A stretch of 64,000 nt of DNA from assembly GCF_017753665.1 (NCBI RefSeq), contig NZ_CP072524.1:1302001-1366000 (forward strand), read 5' to 3'. The first letter of the stretch is position 1. Every line of letters starts with the position of its first letter. Source of the stretch: Neisseria sicca (GTDB lineage Bacteria > Pseudomonadota > Gammaproteobacteria > Burkholderiales > Neisseriaceae). Below are positions 51,983 to 60,119 of this stretch, piece after piece. The notes beneath the pieces were generated by a model. The model was not told the origin of the DNA, made no database searches, and saw only the letters and a list, made by a program, of their open reading frames with translations. The position numbers and the translations under genes were made by a program.

Positions 51983-52012
51983 TTGAACATCTTTGCCCCG
52001 ATAAACTATAAT
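51983..52012 (+). promoter_or_regulatory. Promoter of the unknown gene at 52042
   Basis: TTGAAC at 51983 and TATAAT at 52007, 18-bp spacing; start codon 30 bp downstream, with a DUS in the leader. Confidence 0.6.
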
Positions 52013-52041
52013 CGGCACATTCAGACGACCTTTCCCAAGCC

Positions 52042-53181
52042 ATGACCCGACAAGTTTTCATCCTAGGCGACCAGCCGCTCCCCGAAGGCAGCAGTAAGCC
52101 CTATGCGCTTTTGACGGCGAATCCGACCAAGGAACACCACTATATCGCCCAAACTGAACAACGGCAGCATGCGCACAATCCCCAAGTCAGTCCGCAAAAC
52201 CAAAATGTTTACCGGCTACCCCTATCCTTGTTTGGCACTCATCCCCATCAGCCGCATGATGAAAGGAAAAAACGCAAACACGCCGCCAAACCGGCCGCCC
52301 CGCCCGAAGTGGCAAGCGTCAACATCATCGGCAATCTGGCGGCAAAAAACCTCTACACGCTGACTTTCGTTGAAAACACCGGCAACCAATACAACCTCGA
52401 AAGCTGGTTTAACCGCCACGAAAGCGGCTACGAAGATGCCTGCGAACACCTGCGCACGCTGCCCGGATGTCGTCTGAAAACGAGCGAAGCGAGTTTCGCT
52501 AAAACGAGCAGAACGTGTTTGAATCAGACCGATTCAGTCAAAGTCCCCGATGCGCTGTGGCGCGTGCTGCGGCTCAAATTCCTCGGCATTTTGCGCAATC
52601 CCCGCAACCATCAAAACCCGTTTGCCTACCGCCTGCTTCAAGTCCTGCGTTCACGGCTCCCCGAAGCGGGATTCGAGTTCGTCAGCCTCATCAGCCGCCG
52701 CGACCCGAAACGCATCGAATCCATCATGCAGGATTTCCATTTTTCCTTTCTCGGCTATGTCAACTGGCTCTCAGGGCTGTATGGCATGTTGAGCGAAGGC
52801 GTTTCACAACCGTCGCTGTTTGAGCGGTTGTTCTGCGCCGTTTTTGCCGAACCTCAAGCCGTGAAAATCGAGCTGTTCCGCTATCCCGACGATACAGGGC
52901 TGTGCCTCTTCGGCGACAGCGGTTTCTGCCTTCAGGCATCGTCCGAACTCATCAGCATCGGCGTCAATATTTCCCACGATATGTTTGCCGTCGTCCACCT
53001 GCAAGCCGCACGCTGGCACGATTTTAAAAATACTTTCCATCATGACGCGCCGAAACTGCAAGGCAAAGTGAAGATTATCGACGGCGACCAAACCCAACGC
53101 GTCATGTTCAACCGGCTCTGTATCCGCCAATCGCACGAAGCCGTGTTCGGCAGAAGCCCGAACGTAAAAGACTACATCTGA
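52042..53181 (+). CDS. Unknown protein with in-frame DUS insertion
   Basis: 379 residues, soluble. I do not recognise the family. The N-terminal 100 residues are His/Gln/Pro-rich and low in structure; the rest is ordered, with WRVLRLKFLGILRNPRNHQN (about 172) and FHFSFLGYVNWLSGLYGM (about 234). Bases 52468-52530 are an imperfect DUS repeat (GTCGTCTGAAAACGAGCG and so on) read in frame as RLKTSEASFAKTSRT, apparently an insertion into the gene. It is followed after 12 bp by the epimerase-like gene, so the two are likely co-transcribed. Confidence 0.65.
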   Translation: MTRQVFILGDQPLPEGSSKPYALLTANPTKEHHYIAQTEQRQHAHNPQVSPQNQNVYRLPLSLFGTHPHQPHDERKKRKHAAKPAAPPEVASVNIIGNLAAKNLYTLTFVENTGNQYNLESWFNRHESGYEDACEHLRTLPGCRLKTSEASFAKTSRTCLNQTDSVKVPDALWRVLRLKFLGILRNPRNHQNPFAYRLLQVLRSRLPEAGFEFVSLISRRDPKRIESIMQDFHFSFLGYVNWLSGLYGMLSEGVSQPSLFERLFCAVFAEPQAVKIELFRYPDDTGLCLFGDSGFCLQASSELISIGVNISHDMFAVVHLQAARWHDFKNTFHHDAPKLQGKVKIIDGDQTQRVMFNRLCIRQSHEAVFGRSPNVKDYI

Positions 53182-53193
53182 ACCATCAACAGC

Positions 53194-53988
53194 ATGAATA
53201 CTTCCCCCGACGCATCTATCTTAGGCCTAGGCTACCTCGGCCGTCCTTTGGCGCAGAAACTTTACGAAAACGGCAGCCGCGTCGCCGCCGTCAAGCGCAG
53301 CCTGACTTCGGACGATATTAATCTGCCCATACACCTCGACACCCTCGACCTCAATCAAGACAGCGTGTTTCAAAGCACGAACCTTGCCCGCGATACAAGC
53401 TTTTGGCAGCACCACGCCGACAAACCCGTTTGGTTCTGCCTTTTGCCTCCATCCTCGCTGACGCATTACGCCGATACCGTCAAACAATGGGCAGAACTTG
53501 CCCGAGCGTGCAATGTGCAGCATCTGATTTTCACCAGCAGCACCAGCGTTTACGGCGATAAAGCGCGGGAATGTGACGAAACTTCCGCACCCGATCCGCA
53601 AACCGAGTCCGCCCGCCAAATCGTCGCCGCCGAGCAATACCTGCTCGACAGCGGCGTGCCGAATATCGACATCCTGCGGCTGGGCGGGCTTTATTGCACC
53701 GAACGCCATCCCGTCAGCCGCCTCGTTCAAAAGCAAAACATTCGGGGCGGCAACCAGCCCGTCAATATCGTCCACCGCGACATCGCCGTCGAAACCCTGT
53801 TTCAGACGACCCTCCATCCAAACGGCAAACGCATCCGCAACATCGTCGAACCGCGCCACCCGACCCGCCGCGATTTCTACACCGCCGAAGCCGCCAAACT
53901 CGGTCTCCCACCGCCCGATTTCGCGCCCGACGGCACCGGCGGCGGCAAAATTGTAAATACCGTTTCCGCCGACGGATTAAGCCTGTAA
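53194..53988 (+). CDS. NAD(P)-binding epimerase-like protein (YeeZ type)
   Basis: 264 residues. Rossmann start ILGLGYLGRPLAQKLYENG (about 9-27), then IFTSSTSVYGDKARECDETS (about 111), the Ser/Thr-rich strand of extended SDRs, and DILRLGGLYCTERHPVSRL. The usual YxxxK catalytic pair is not obvious, as in YeeZ/YfcH-like relatives. Substrate unknown. A DUS is in frame near codon 205. Confidence 0.8.
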   Translation: MNTSPDASILGLGYLGRPLAQKLYENGSRVAAVKRSLTSDDINLPIHLDTLDLNQDSVFQSTNLARDTSFWQHHADKPVWFCLLPPSSLTHYADTVKQWAELARACNVQHLIFTSSTSVYGDKARECDETSAPDPQTESARQIVAAEQYLLDSGVPNIDILRLGGLYCTERHPVSRLVQKQNIRGGNQPVNIVHRDIAVETLFQTTLHPNGKRIRNIVEPRHPTRRDFYTAEAAKLGLPPPDFAPDGTGGGKIVNTVSADGLSL

Positions 53989-54066
53989 AATTGGCGCTCC
54001 GCAACCGTTTCAGACGACCTTTCGGCAGCGGCAAAACCAAAACCAAAAAACACAGTCTTACTTAAC

Positions 54067-54131
54067 GTAGTGAGTCGACAAAATCAGGATAAGGCGAAAC
54101 ATCGCCGCACAAATCAAGTTCACCCACTATA
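54067..54131. repeat. Decayed Correia element
   Basis: About 65 bp: TAGTGAGTCGACAAAATCAGGATAAGG matches the CREE end (TAGTGGATTAACAAAAATCAGGACAAGG) with several changes, and it ends in CCCACTATA. The central part and the second CCAGTACGG arm are lost. It lies 34 bp before ubiJ. Confidence 0.6.
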
Positions 54132-54164
54132 CAACCCCAAGCCCGAAAGTATCGAGAACACCCT

Positions 54165-54737
54165 ATGTCCGCCCTATTTCCCGTTATCAACCACCTGATA
54201 CAGCAAAATCCGGAACATCAACAAGACCTGTCCCGCCTGTCAGGCAAAACCCTGAGCCTCAACCTCGCCGGATTCGGACTGACCGGACGCATCAATCACG
54301 ACGGCTTCCTCGAAACCGCCGACCAACCCGCCGACACCCTCATCACCTTCCACCAAAGCGCCATCCGCAAAATCCTGACCGGACAAGAACCCGGCGTCGG
54401 CGACATCAGCCTCGAAGGCGACCTCATGCTCGGCATGACCGTCCTGCCCATACTCGGCAGCCTGCGCTACTACGCTTCAGACGACCTTGCCCGCATCTTC
54501 GGCGACTCACTCGCAGGCAGCATCAGCGAACGCGCCGCCAACATCGGGCAAACCGTCAAAAAAATCGGACAAAGCATAGCCGAGCAAATCAGCGACTTTT
54601 CCCGCGAACCCGAATCCCCCGTTATCGACGCCGCCACCCTGTCCGTCTGGATGGAAGAAGTGGACAAACTGCGCGACGACGTCGCCCGCCTCAACGAACG
54701 CCTCGACCGGCTCGAACGCGACATCTGGATAGACTAA
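54165..54737 (+). CDS. ubiJ: Ubiquinone biosynthesis accessory factor UbiJ
   Basis: 190 residues. The SCP2-type lipid-binding domain (about 10-110; ITFHQSAIRKILTGQEPGVG, DISLEGDLMLGM) is followed by a helical coiled-coil tail (DKLRDDVARLNERLDRLERD). UbiJ with UbiK organises the Ubi complex. ubiE and ubiB are not adjacent. A DUS is in frame (ASDDLA). Confidence 0.85.
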   Translation: MSALFPVINHLIQQNPEHQQDLSRLSGKTLSLNLAGFGLTGRINHDGFLETADQPADTLITFHQSAIRKILTGQEPGVGDISLEGDLMLGMTVLPILGSLRYYASDDLARIFGDSLAGSISERAANIGQTVKKIGQSIAEQISDFSREPESPVIDAATLSVWMEEVDKLRDDVARLNERLDRLERDIWID

Positions 54738-54752
54738 TTTTCAGACGACCCC

Positions 54753-55649
54753 ATGCCTATGAACAGCCCGTTTCACAACATCGGTATCGTAACCCGCCCC
54801 AATACCCCCGAAATCCAAAACACCGCCCACACCCTCATCCACTTCCTGCAGGGACACGGCCTCACCGTCTATCTGGACGAAATCGGCATAGAAGAACGCT
54901 GCATCTATGTTCAAGATACCGTCGGCTGCCACATCGTCAGCAAATCCGACTTGGGCAAACACTGCGACCTCGTCATCGTCCTCGGCGGCGACGGCACCTT
55001 CCTCTCCGTCGCCCGCGAAATCGCCCCCCGCGCCGTACCCGTTATCGGCATCAACCAAGGGCATTTAGGCTTCCTCACCCAAATCCCCCGCGAAAACATG
55101 ACCGAAGAGCTGCTGCCCGTCCTCGAAGGCAAATACCTGCCCGAAGAGCGCATCCTCATCGAAGCCGCCCTCGTCCGCGACGGACAAACCTTCCACCGCG
55201 CCCTCGCCCTCAACGACGCCGTTCTCTCGCGCGGCGGTGCCGGACAAATGATAGAGTTCGAAGTCTTCATCAACCAAGAATTCGTCTATACCCAGCGTTC
55301 CGACGGCCTCATCGTCTCCACCCCCACCGGCTCCACCGCCTACTCCCTTGCCGCCGGCGGCCCCATCATGCAGGCAGGCTTGCACGCCTTCACCCTCGTG
55401 CCCATCTGCCCCCAATCCATGACCAACCGCCCCATCGCCATTCCCGATACTTCCGAAATAGAAATCCTCGTTACCCAAAGCGGCGACGCCCGCGTCCATT
55501 TCGACGGACAATCCTTCATCGACGTACAAAATCTCGACCGCATCATCATCCGCCGCTACCACAACCCCCTGCGCATCCTCCATCCCACCGACTACCAATA
55601 CTTCCGAACCCTGCGCCAAAAGCTGCACTGGGGCGAACAGCTCGTATAA
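54753..55649 (+). CDS. nadK: NAD kinase
   Basis: 298 residues. Makes NADP+ from NAD+. VLGGDGTFLSVARE (about 76-89) with the GGDGT motif, GINQGHLGFL, LNDAVLSRGGAG (about 155) and STPTGSTAYSLAAGGP (about 190) are all intact. Start could be the ATG at 54753 or 54759. It follows ubiJ by 15 bp, with a DUS in the gap. Confidence 0.96.
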   Translation: MPMNSPFHNIGIVTRPNTPEIQNTAHTLIHFLQGHGLTVYLDEIGIEERCIYVQDTVGCHIVSKSDLGKHCDLVIVLGGDGTFLSVAREIAPRAVPVIGINQGHLGFLTQIPRENMTEELLPVLEGKYLPEERILIEAALVRDGQTFHRALALNDAVLSRGGAGQMIEFEVFINQEFVYTQRSDGLIVSTPTGSTAYSLAAGGPIMQAGLHAFTLVPICPQSMTNRPIAIPDTSEIEILVTQSGDARVHFDGQSFIDVQNLDRIIIRRYHNPLRILHPTDYQYFRTLRQKLHWGEQLV

Positions 55650-55654
55650 ACGCA

Positions 55655-55699
55655 AAAGGTCGTCTGAAACCCGATTCCCCAGTTTTCAGACGACCTTTA
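55655..55699. terminator. DUS-pair terminator after nadK
   Basis: Inverted DUS copies 10 bp after the nadK stop. Confidence 0.7.
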
Positions 55700-55738
55700 A
55701 TAACCATCCGTTCAAATCCTAAATACGCATATCCCGTC

Positions 55739-55758
55739 ATTCCCGCGCAGGCTGGAAT
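55739..55758. repeat. dRS3-type repeat
   Basis: ATTCCCGCGCAGGCTGGAAT in the CCCGTC flank typical of neisserial dRS3 copies. Confidence 0.65.
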
Positions 55759-55806
55759 AACAAAATTCATCAATCATTTACACTAAAAATTGATGATAAA
55801 AGACGA

Positions 55807-55913
55807 TATAGTGGATTAACTTTAAACCAGTACGGCGTTGCCTCGCCTTGCCGTACTATCTGTACTGTCTGCGGCTTCGTCGCCTTGTCCTGATTTAAAG
55901 TTAATCCACTATA
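55807..55913. repeat. Correia element, short class
   Basis: 107 bp, same class as 7217-7323, with intact TATAGTGGATTAA ends. It lies 53 bp upstream of the MnmC-type gene. The gap 55650-55966 holds only this, a dRS3 and DUS motifs. Confidence 0.93.
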
Positions 55914-55966
55914 AAAATTACTGAGATACCTTTATCTGTTTCCCCACTTTTTCAGACGACCCCGCC

Positions 55967-57598
55967 ATGCCCATCCTCGCTTGGAACACCCCGCCCGCCC
56001 CCGCCGAACTTGCCCGCGTGATTGAAACTCATCCCGCGCCTCTGCATCTGGTTGCCTGCCTGACCAAAAACCGCATGCCCGATTTTCCTTTGTCCGATGT
56101 CCCGACCGAGCTGGAAGGTCGTCTGAAAACCCGCCTCGACCAAGCCGTAAAATGCCTTCAGTTCGACAGTGTCAACTTTTTGGAAAACCTGTTGCCTGAT
56201 GTGCATATCTGGCTTGTCCCGTCACACCGCGCCGACAGCCTGTACGAACATTTCGACCGTATCGAATGGCAGACCGAAACCATACCTCAAGCCGCGCCCA
56301 AGCCCGTCAAGCCTTGGTTCAGACGACCCCAATCTACCACCCCGCCCGAACACGCGCTGGTTATCGGCGCGGGCATTGCCGGCGCTGCGACCGCGCGCAA
56401 ACTGGCGGAACACGGCGTGCGCGTTACCGTTTTGGAAGCGGGCAAAGCGGCGCAAGGCGGCAGCGGCAACCGCCAAGGGCTGCTCTACGCCAAAATCTCG
56501 CCGCACGACACCGAGCAGACCGAACTGCTGCTGGCCGGCTACGGCTATACCCGCCGCCTACTGCAAGACCTGTTGCCCGATTCCGACGCGTGGGGCGGCG
56601 ACGGCGTGTTACATCTCAATTTCGATGAAACCGAACGCAAACGCAATCAGGCATTGGGTTTGCAACAACATCATGCCCACCTTTACCGCAGCGTGTCCAC
56701 CGACGAAGCGGCGCAAATCGCAGGCATAGACGTCTTTTCAGACGGCCTCTACTGGCCGCAGGGCGTATGGCTGAACCCGCCCGCCGTCGTCCGCGCCTTG
56801 CTGAATCATCCGCTGATTGCGTTGCACGAAGACACGCCCTTATCCTCCGCCGAATATGACGGCGCAAACTGGACGGCGCACACGCCACGCGGCAGCTTCA
56901 GAGCAACCCACATCATTTACTGCATGGGCGCGCACAGCCCGAACGCCGCCGACGCCAACGTCTCCGCCCTGCCTTTCCGCCAAATCCGCGGGCAAACCGG
57001 CGTAACGGCGGCAAGCGGTTTTTCCACACGCCTGCGCTGCGCCTTATCCGGCGAAAGCTACATCAGCCCGAGCTGGCAAGGGCAACACTGCTACGGCGCA
57101 ACCTTCGTCCTCAACAGCAACGACGATGCTTGGCACCCGCACGAAGAAGCCGCCAACCGCGCCGCCCTGCAACAACTCAACCCGCCATTGGCGCAATCAT
57201 TGTTTGAGCAAAACTCGTTTGAGCGAAACTCTCTTTACTCGTTTTCAGACGACCTCTCTTCCCCGCCGCAAGGACACGCCGCCCTGCGCTGCGACAGCCC
57301 CGACCACCTGCCCGTCGTCGGCGCACTCGGCGACATCGCCGCCATACAGACCACCTACGCCAAACTCGCGTTGGACAAAAACTACCGCCTCGACAACGTC
57401 CCCTGTCCCTACCTGCCGAACGCCTACATCAACACCGCCCACGGCACGCGCGGCCTCGCCACCGCACCTATCTGCGCTGCCGCCATCGCCGCCGACATCC
57501 TCGGTCTGCCCCAGCCGCTGTCCCAACGCCTGCGTACCGCCTTGCACCCCAACCGCGCCGTCATCCGCGCCATCGTGCGGCAGCAGCCTTTGCTTTGA
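55967..57598 (+). CDS. mnmC: MnmC C-terminal-type FAD oxidoreductase
   Basis: 543 residues. The FAD domain begins HALVIGAGIAGAATARKLAE (about 126-145) with VLEAGKAAQGGSGNRQGLLY and a late NTAHGTRGLATAPICAAAIA (about 484), the MnmC oxidoreductase signature. It removes the carboxymethyl group of cmnm5(s2)U34 in tRNA. The methyltransferase half of enterobacterial MnmC is absent; instead about 110 unrelated residues precede the FAD domain. Four DUS-type sequences lie in frame, one next to an apparent repeat insertion (FEQNSFERNSLYSFSDDL). Confidence 0.85.
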   Translation: MPILAWNTPPAPAELARVIETHPAPLHLVACLTKNRMPDFPLSDVPTELEGRLKTRLDQAVKCLQFDSVNFLENLLPDVHIWLVPSHRADSLYEHFDRIEWQTETIPQAAPKPVKPWFRRPQSTTPPEHALVIGAGIAGAATARKLAEHGVRVTVLEAGKAAQGGSGNRQGLLYAKISPHDTEQTELLLAGYGYTRRLLQDLLPDSDAWGGDGVLHLNFDETERKRNQALGLQQHHAHLYRSVSTDEAAQIAGIDVFSDGLYWPQGVWLNPPAVVRALLNHPLIALHEDTPLSSAEYDGANWTAHTPRGSFRATHIIYCMGAHSPNAADANVSALPFRQIRGQTGVTAASGFSTRLRCALSGESYISPSWQGQHCYGATFVLNSNDDAWHPHEEAANRAALQQLNPPLAQSLFEQNSFERNSLYSFSDDLSSPPQGHAALRCDSPDHLPVVGALGDIAAIQTTYAKLALDKNYRLDNVPCPYLPNAYINTAHGTRGLATAPICAAAIAADILGLPQPLSQRLRTALHPNRAVIRAIVRQQPLL

Positions 57599-57605
57599 TG
57601 CAACA

Positions 57606-57672
57606 CACAGGTCGTCTGAAAGCGGATAAAGCACGTTCGCTAAAGCATGAAAACGAGTTTTCAGACGACCCC
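57606..57672. terminator. DUS-pair hairpin after mnmC
   Basis: Facing DUS copies with a 40-nt loop containing CGTTCGCTAAAGCATGAAAACGAG. The following 57690-57787 is very AT-rich and holds no gene. Confidence 0.5.
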
Positions 57673-57787
57673 GGCACGACACCAACAACGCACCCATAAA
57701 ATCATAAAAATATTAACAACCTGTTTTCAAAAATATCTTTCTTAACTTTAAAACCCAAAATTTACATATAAATATCAACCCTTCCCC

Positions 57788-57815
57788 TTGTTCATTTATA
57801 TATTTCGTTTAAAAT
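57788..57815 (+). promoter_or_regulatory. Candidate promoter of the cold-shock fusion
   Basis: TTGTTC (57788) and TAAAAT (57810), 16-bp spacing, inside an AT-rich stretch. If correct, translation must start at 57842 rather than at the in-frame ATG at 57788. Confidence 0.4.
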
Positions 57816-57841
57816 ACCGACCTAAACAACAACTATTCTAT

Positions 57842-58516
57842 ATGGATAAAATGCGTCATTACGGAACCATCATCCGCTGGAACGACAACCGGAAGTTCGG
57901 AGCCATCCGGGAAGAAAACATGGGCAAGGAAATATTCGCCCCGCTCTCCGCCTTCACCACGCTGCCTCATCCGCCCGCCGAAGGCCAGCGCGTATCGTTT
58001 GAAATTATCAAAGGCAGACGCGGACGCGACGAAGCCGAAAACATCTGCTTCGCTTCCGACTGCATCGGTGAAGCCGACTTTTTCGCCCCCGAGCCCGAGC
58101 CTTTTAAAGCAGCCTTTTCCAAACTCCTGTGGATCATCCCCGTCATTGCCCTCTTTGCCGCAGGCGGATGGTTCGGCTGGAACTATTGGCAGAAATACCG
58201 CCGTCAGACACAGGAAGCAACTGCGGCTGCACCGGTTACAATGGTGTCCGAAGTTGCCGAAAAGATGAAAGCCGAACGCAAGGCATGGAAAGACGCGGCA
58301 AGCGGGCGTACTGCTTTCAAACACGGTTCAACTGCCTCAACCGGCTCCGCTGCTACCACTGGCACTACCACTGCATTCAAATGCGACGGTCGTCAGCACT
58401 GTTCTCAAATGAATTCTTTGGAAGAGGCGGAATTTTTTATCAAAAACTGCCCAAATACCAAAATGGACGGTGATCATGACGGTATTCCGTGCGAAAACGA
58501 CAGCCGTTGGCATTAA
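57842..58516 (+). CDS. Cold-shock domain / membrane / excalibur fusion protein
   Basis: 224 residues from the ATG at 57842 (57851 is an alternative). Cold-shock-like OB domain at about 4-68 (GTIIRWNDNRKFGAIREENM, EIFAPLSAF), one membrane helix at about 95-113 (LLWIIPVIALFAAGGWFGW), a Ser/Thr/Ala-rich linker, and a C-terminal excalibur domain (FKCDGRQHCSQMNSLEEAEF, then DGDHDGIPCE) with the calcium-binding DxDxDGxxCE. Nucleic-acid binding inside and calcium binding outside is inferred. Function unknown. Confidence 0.85.
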   Translation: MDKMRHYGTIIRWNDNRKFGAIREENMGKEIFAPLSAFTTLPHPPAEGQRVSFEIIKGRRGRDEAENICFASDCIGEADFFAPEPEPFKAAFSKLLWIIPVIALFAAGGWFGWNYWQKYRRQTQEATAAAPVTMVSEVAEKMKAERKAWKDAASGRTAFKHGSTASTGSAATTGTTTAFKCDGRQHCSQMNSLEEAEFFIKNCPNTKMDGDHDGIPCENDSRWH

Positions 58517-58528
58517 TCGCCCACAATG

Positions 58529-58570
58529 CAAAAAGGTCGTCTGAAAATGTTTTTCAGACGACCTTTTTAA
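58529..58570. terminator. DUS-pair terminator
   Basis: Inverted DUS with an almost continuous stem and T5, after the cold-shock fusion. Confidence 0.75.
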
Positions 58571-58611
58571 ATCGGCTACAATATCGCGCAATACAAACCT
58601 ACCCTACCACC

Positions 58612-59637
58612 ATGTCCAAAAAAATCCTCATCATCACCCCGAGCTGGATCGGCGACTGCGTCATGACCCAGCCGCTTTACCGCCGCCTGCACGAACTCCA
58701 TCCCGGCTGCACCATAGACGCATTCGCGCCCAAATGGTCGATGGCGGTGTTCGAGCGTATGCCCGAAATCAGCCGCGTCATCGAAAACCCGTTCGGACAC
58801 GGCGCGTTGGAACTGAAAAAACGCTGGCGCATCGGGCGCGAACTGGGCAAACAAGGTTACGACCAAGTCATCGTCCTGCCCGGTTCGCTCAAATCCGCCC
58901 TCATCGCCTTCGCCACCGGCATCAAACAGCGCACCGGCTACGTCGGCGAATCGCGCTATCTGCTGCTCAACGACATCCGCAAGCTCGACAAAGCCGCCCT
59001 GCCCCTGATGGTCGACCGCTACACCGCCCTCGCCCACCCGACACAGGCGGACTTCAACGGACATTCCGATAACCCGCGTTTCACCATTTCCCCCGAAAGC
59101 CGCGCCGCCGCGCTTGCGAAATATGGCTTAAACACGGACAAACCCGTTCTCGCCTTCTGTCCGGGTGCGGAATACGGCCCCGCCAAACGCTGGCCCGCGC
59201 GCCATTTCGCCGAACTCGGCCGCCGCTATCTGGCGGAAGGCTGGCAGGTTTGGCTCTTTGGTTCGCAAAAAGATTTCGACATCGCCGAAGAAATCAACCG
59301 ACTTTCAGACGACCTCTGTACCAACCTTTGCGGCAAAACCAACCTGTCCGAAGCGATTGACCTGCTTTCCTGCGCCGACACCGTCGTCTGCAACGACAGC
59401 GGCCTGATGCACCTCGCCGCAGCCCTCGACCGCAAACTCGTCGCCACCTACGGCTCATCCAGCCCCGACCACACCCCGCCCTTGAGCCAAAAAGCCAAAA
59501 TCGTCAGCCTGCACCTCGAATGCTCACCCTGCTTCAAACGCGAATGCCCGTTGGGACACACCGACTGCCTGAACAAACTCACGCCGGGCATGGTTCAAAA
59601 AGCGGCGGAAGAATTGGCGCAAACGCAATCCAAGTAA
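58612..59637 (+). CDS. waaF: ADP-heptose:LPS heptosyltransferase II
   Basis: 341 residues from the ATG at 58612; the frame upstream runs through a DUS hairpin. GT9 family: KILIITPSWIGDCVMTQPLY start, GAEYGPAKRWPARHFAELGR (about 184) and CNDSGLMHLAAALDRKLVAT (about 260) with the catalytic/substrate loops, and YGSSSPDHTPPLS. Adds the second heptose to lipooligosaccharide at the inner membrane. A DUS is in frame (LSDDLC). Confidence 0.95.
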   Translation: MSKKILIITPSWIGDCVMTQPLYRRLHELHPGCTIDAFAPKWSMAVFERMPEISRVIENPFGHGALELKKRWRIGRELGKQGYDQVIVLPGSLKSALIAFATGIKQRTGYVGESRYLLLNDIRKLDKAALPLMVDRYTALAHPTQADFNGHSDNPRFTISPESRAAALAKYGLNTDKPVLAFCPGAEYGPAKRWPARHFAELGRRYLAEGWQVWLFGSQKDFDIAEEINRLSDDLCTNLCGKTNLSEAIDLLSCADTVVCNDSGLMHLAAALDRKLVATYGSSSPDHTPPLSQKAKIVSLHLECSPCFKRECPLGHTDCLNKLTPGMVQKAAEELAQTQSK

Positions 59638-59697
59638 ATACGGCAAAAGGCCGTCTGAAACCTGCTTTCCAAAACAGATTAAAATGGCAATACCCAT

Positions 59698-59807
59698 GCC
59701 GTCATTCCCGCGCCGGCGGGAATCCAGAGTTTTGAAGCCGTACCAACCTTTAAACATTCTTAAAAATCAAGGTCTGGATTCCCGCCGGCGCGGGAATGAC
59801 GGCATGG
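59698..59807. repeat. Inverted pair of dRS3-type repeats
   Basis: TGCCGTCATTCCCGCGCCGG at 59698 is the exact complement of the end of the arm at 59776-59805; each arm is about 32 bp around a 20-bp ATTCCC-N8-GGGAAT core (59704-59723, 59778-59797). The gap 59638-60119 contains these, the dispersed GTAGCGTGGGCTTTGCCCGCG, DUS motifs and no gene. Confidence 0.8.
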
Positions 59808-60119
59808 AGGCTTCTTGTTTTCATTCACCCTATCTTTTCAGACAGAAGTAGCGTGGGCTTTGCCCGCGAAATCTACCGATTCCCGATACAGTGTTTATCC
59901 ACTCCCGTCCCTGCCTATGCAGAAGTGGGAATAACTGCCCGACCTACTGCCGCCTGAAACCCACTTTCAAATTTTCAGACGACCTTTCCACCATTGACCC
60001 CGAAACTCCATACTGCCGTGAAACAAACCGAAAGTTAGCCGCCTCCACCCTGTTTTGTATTGAATTCCCGTTCAGACGACCTTATCATCAAACCATTCCC
60101 ACTTTTCCGCAGAAATACC

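Noticed and set aside
53762..54065. Arg/Pro-rich frames overlapping the epimerase-like gene
   Set aside because: Out-of-frame readings of GC-rich codons with no conserved pattern.
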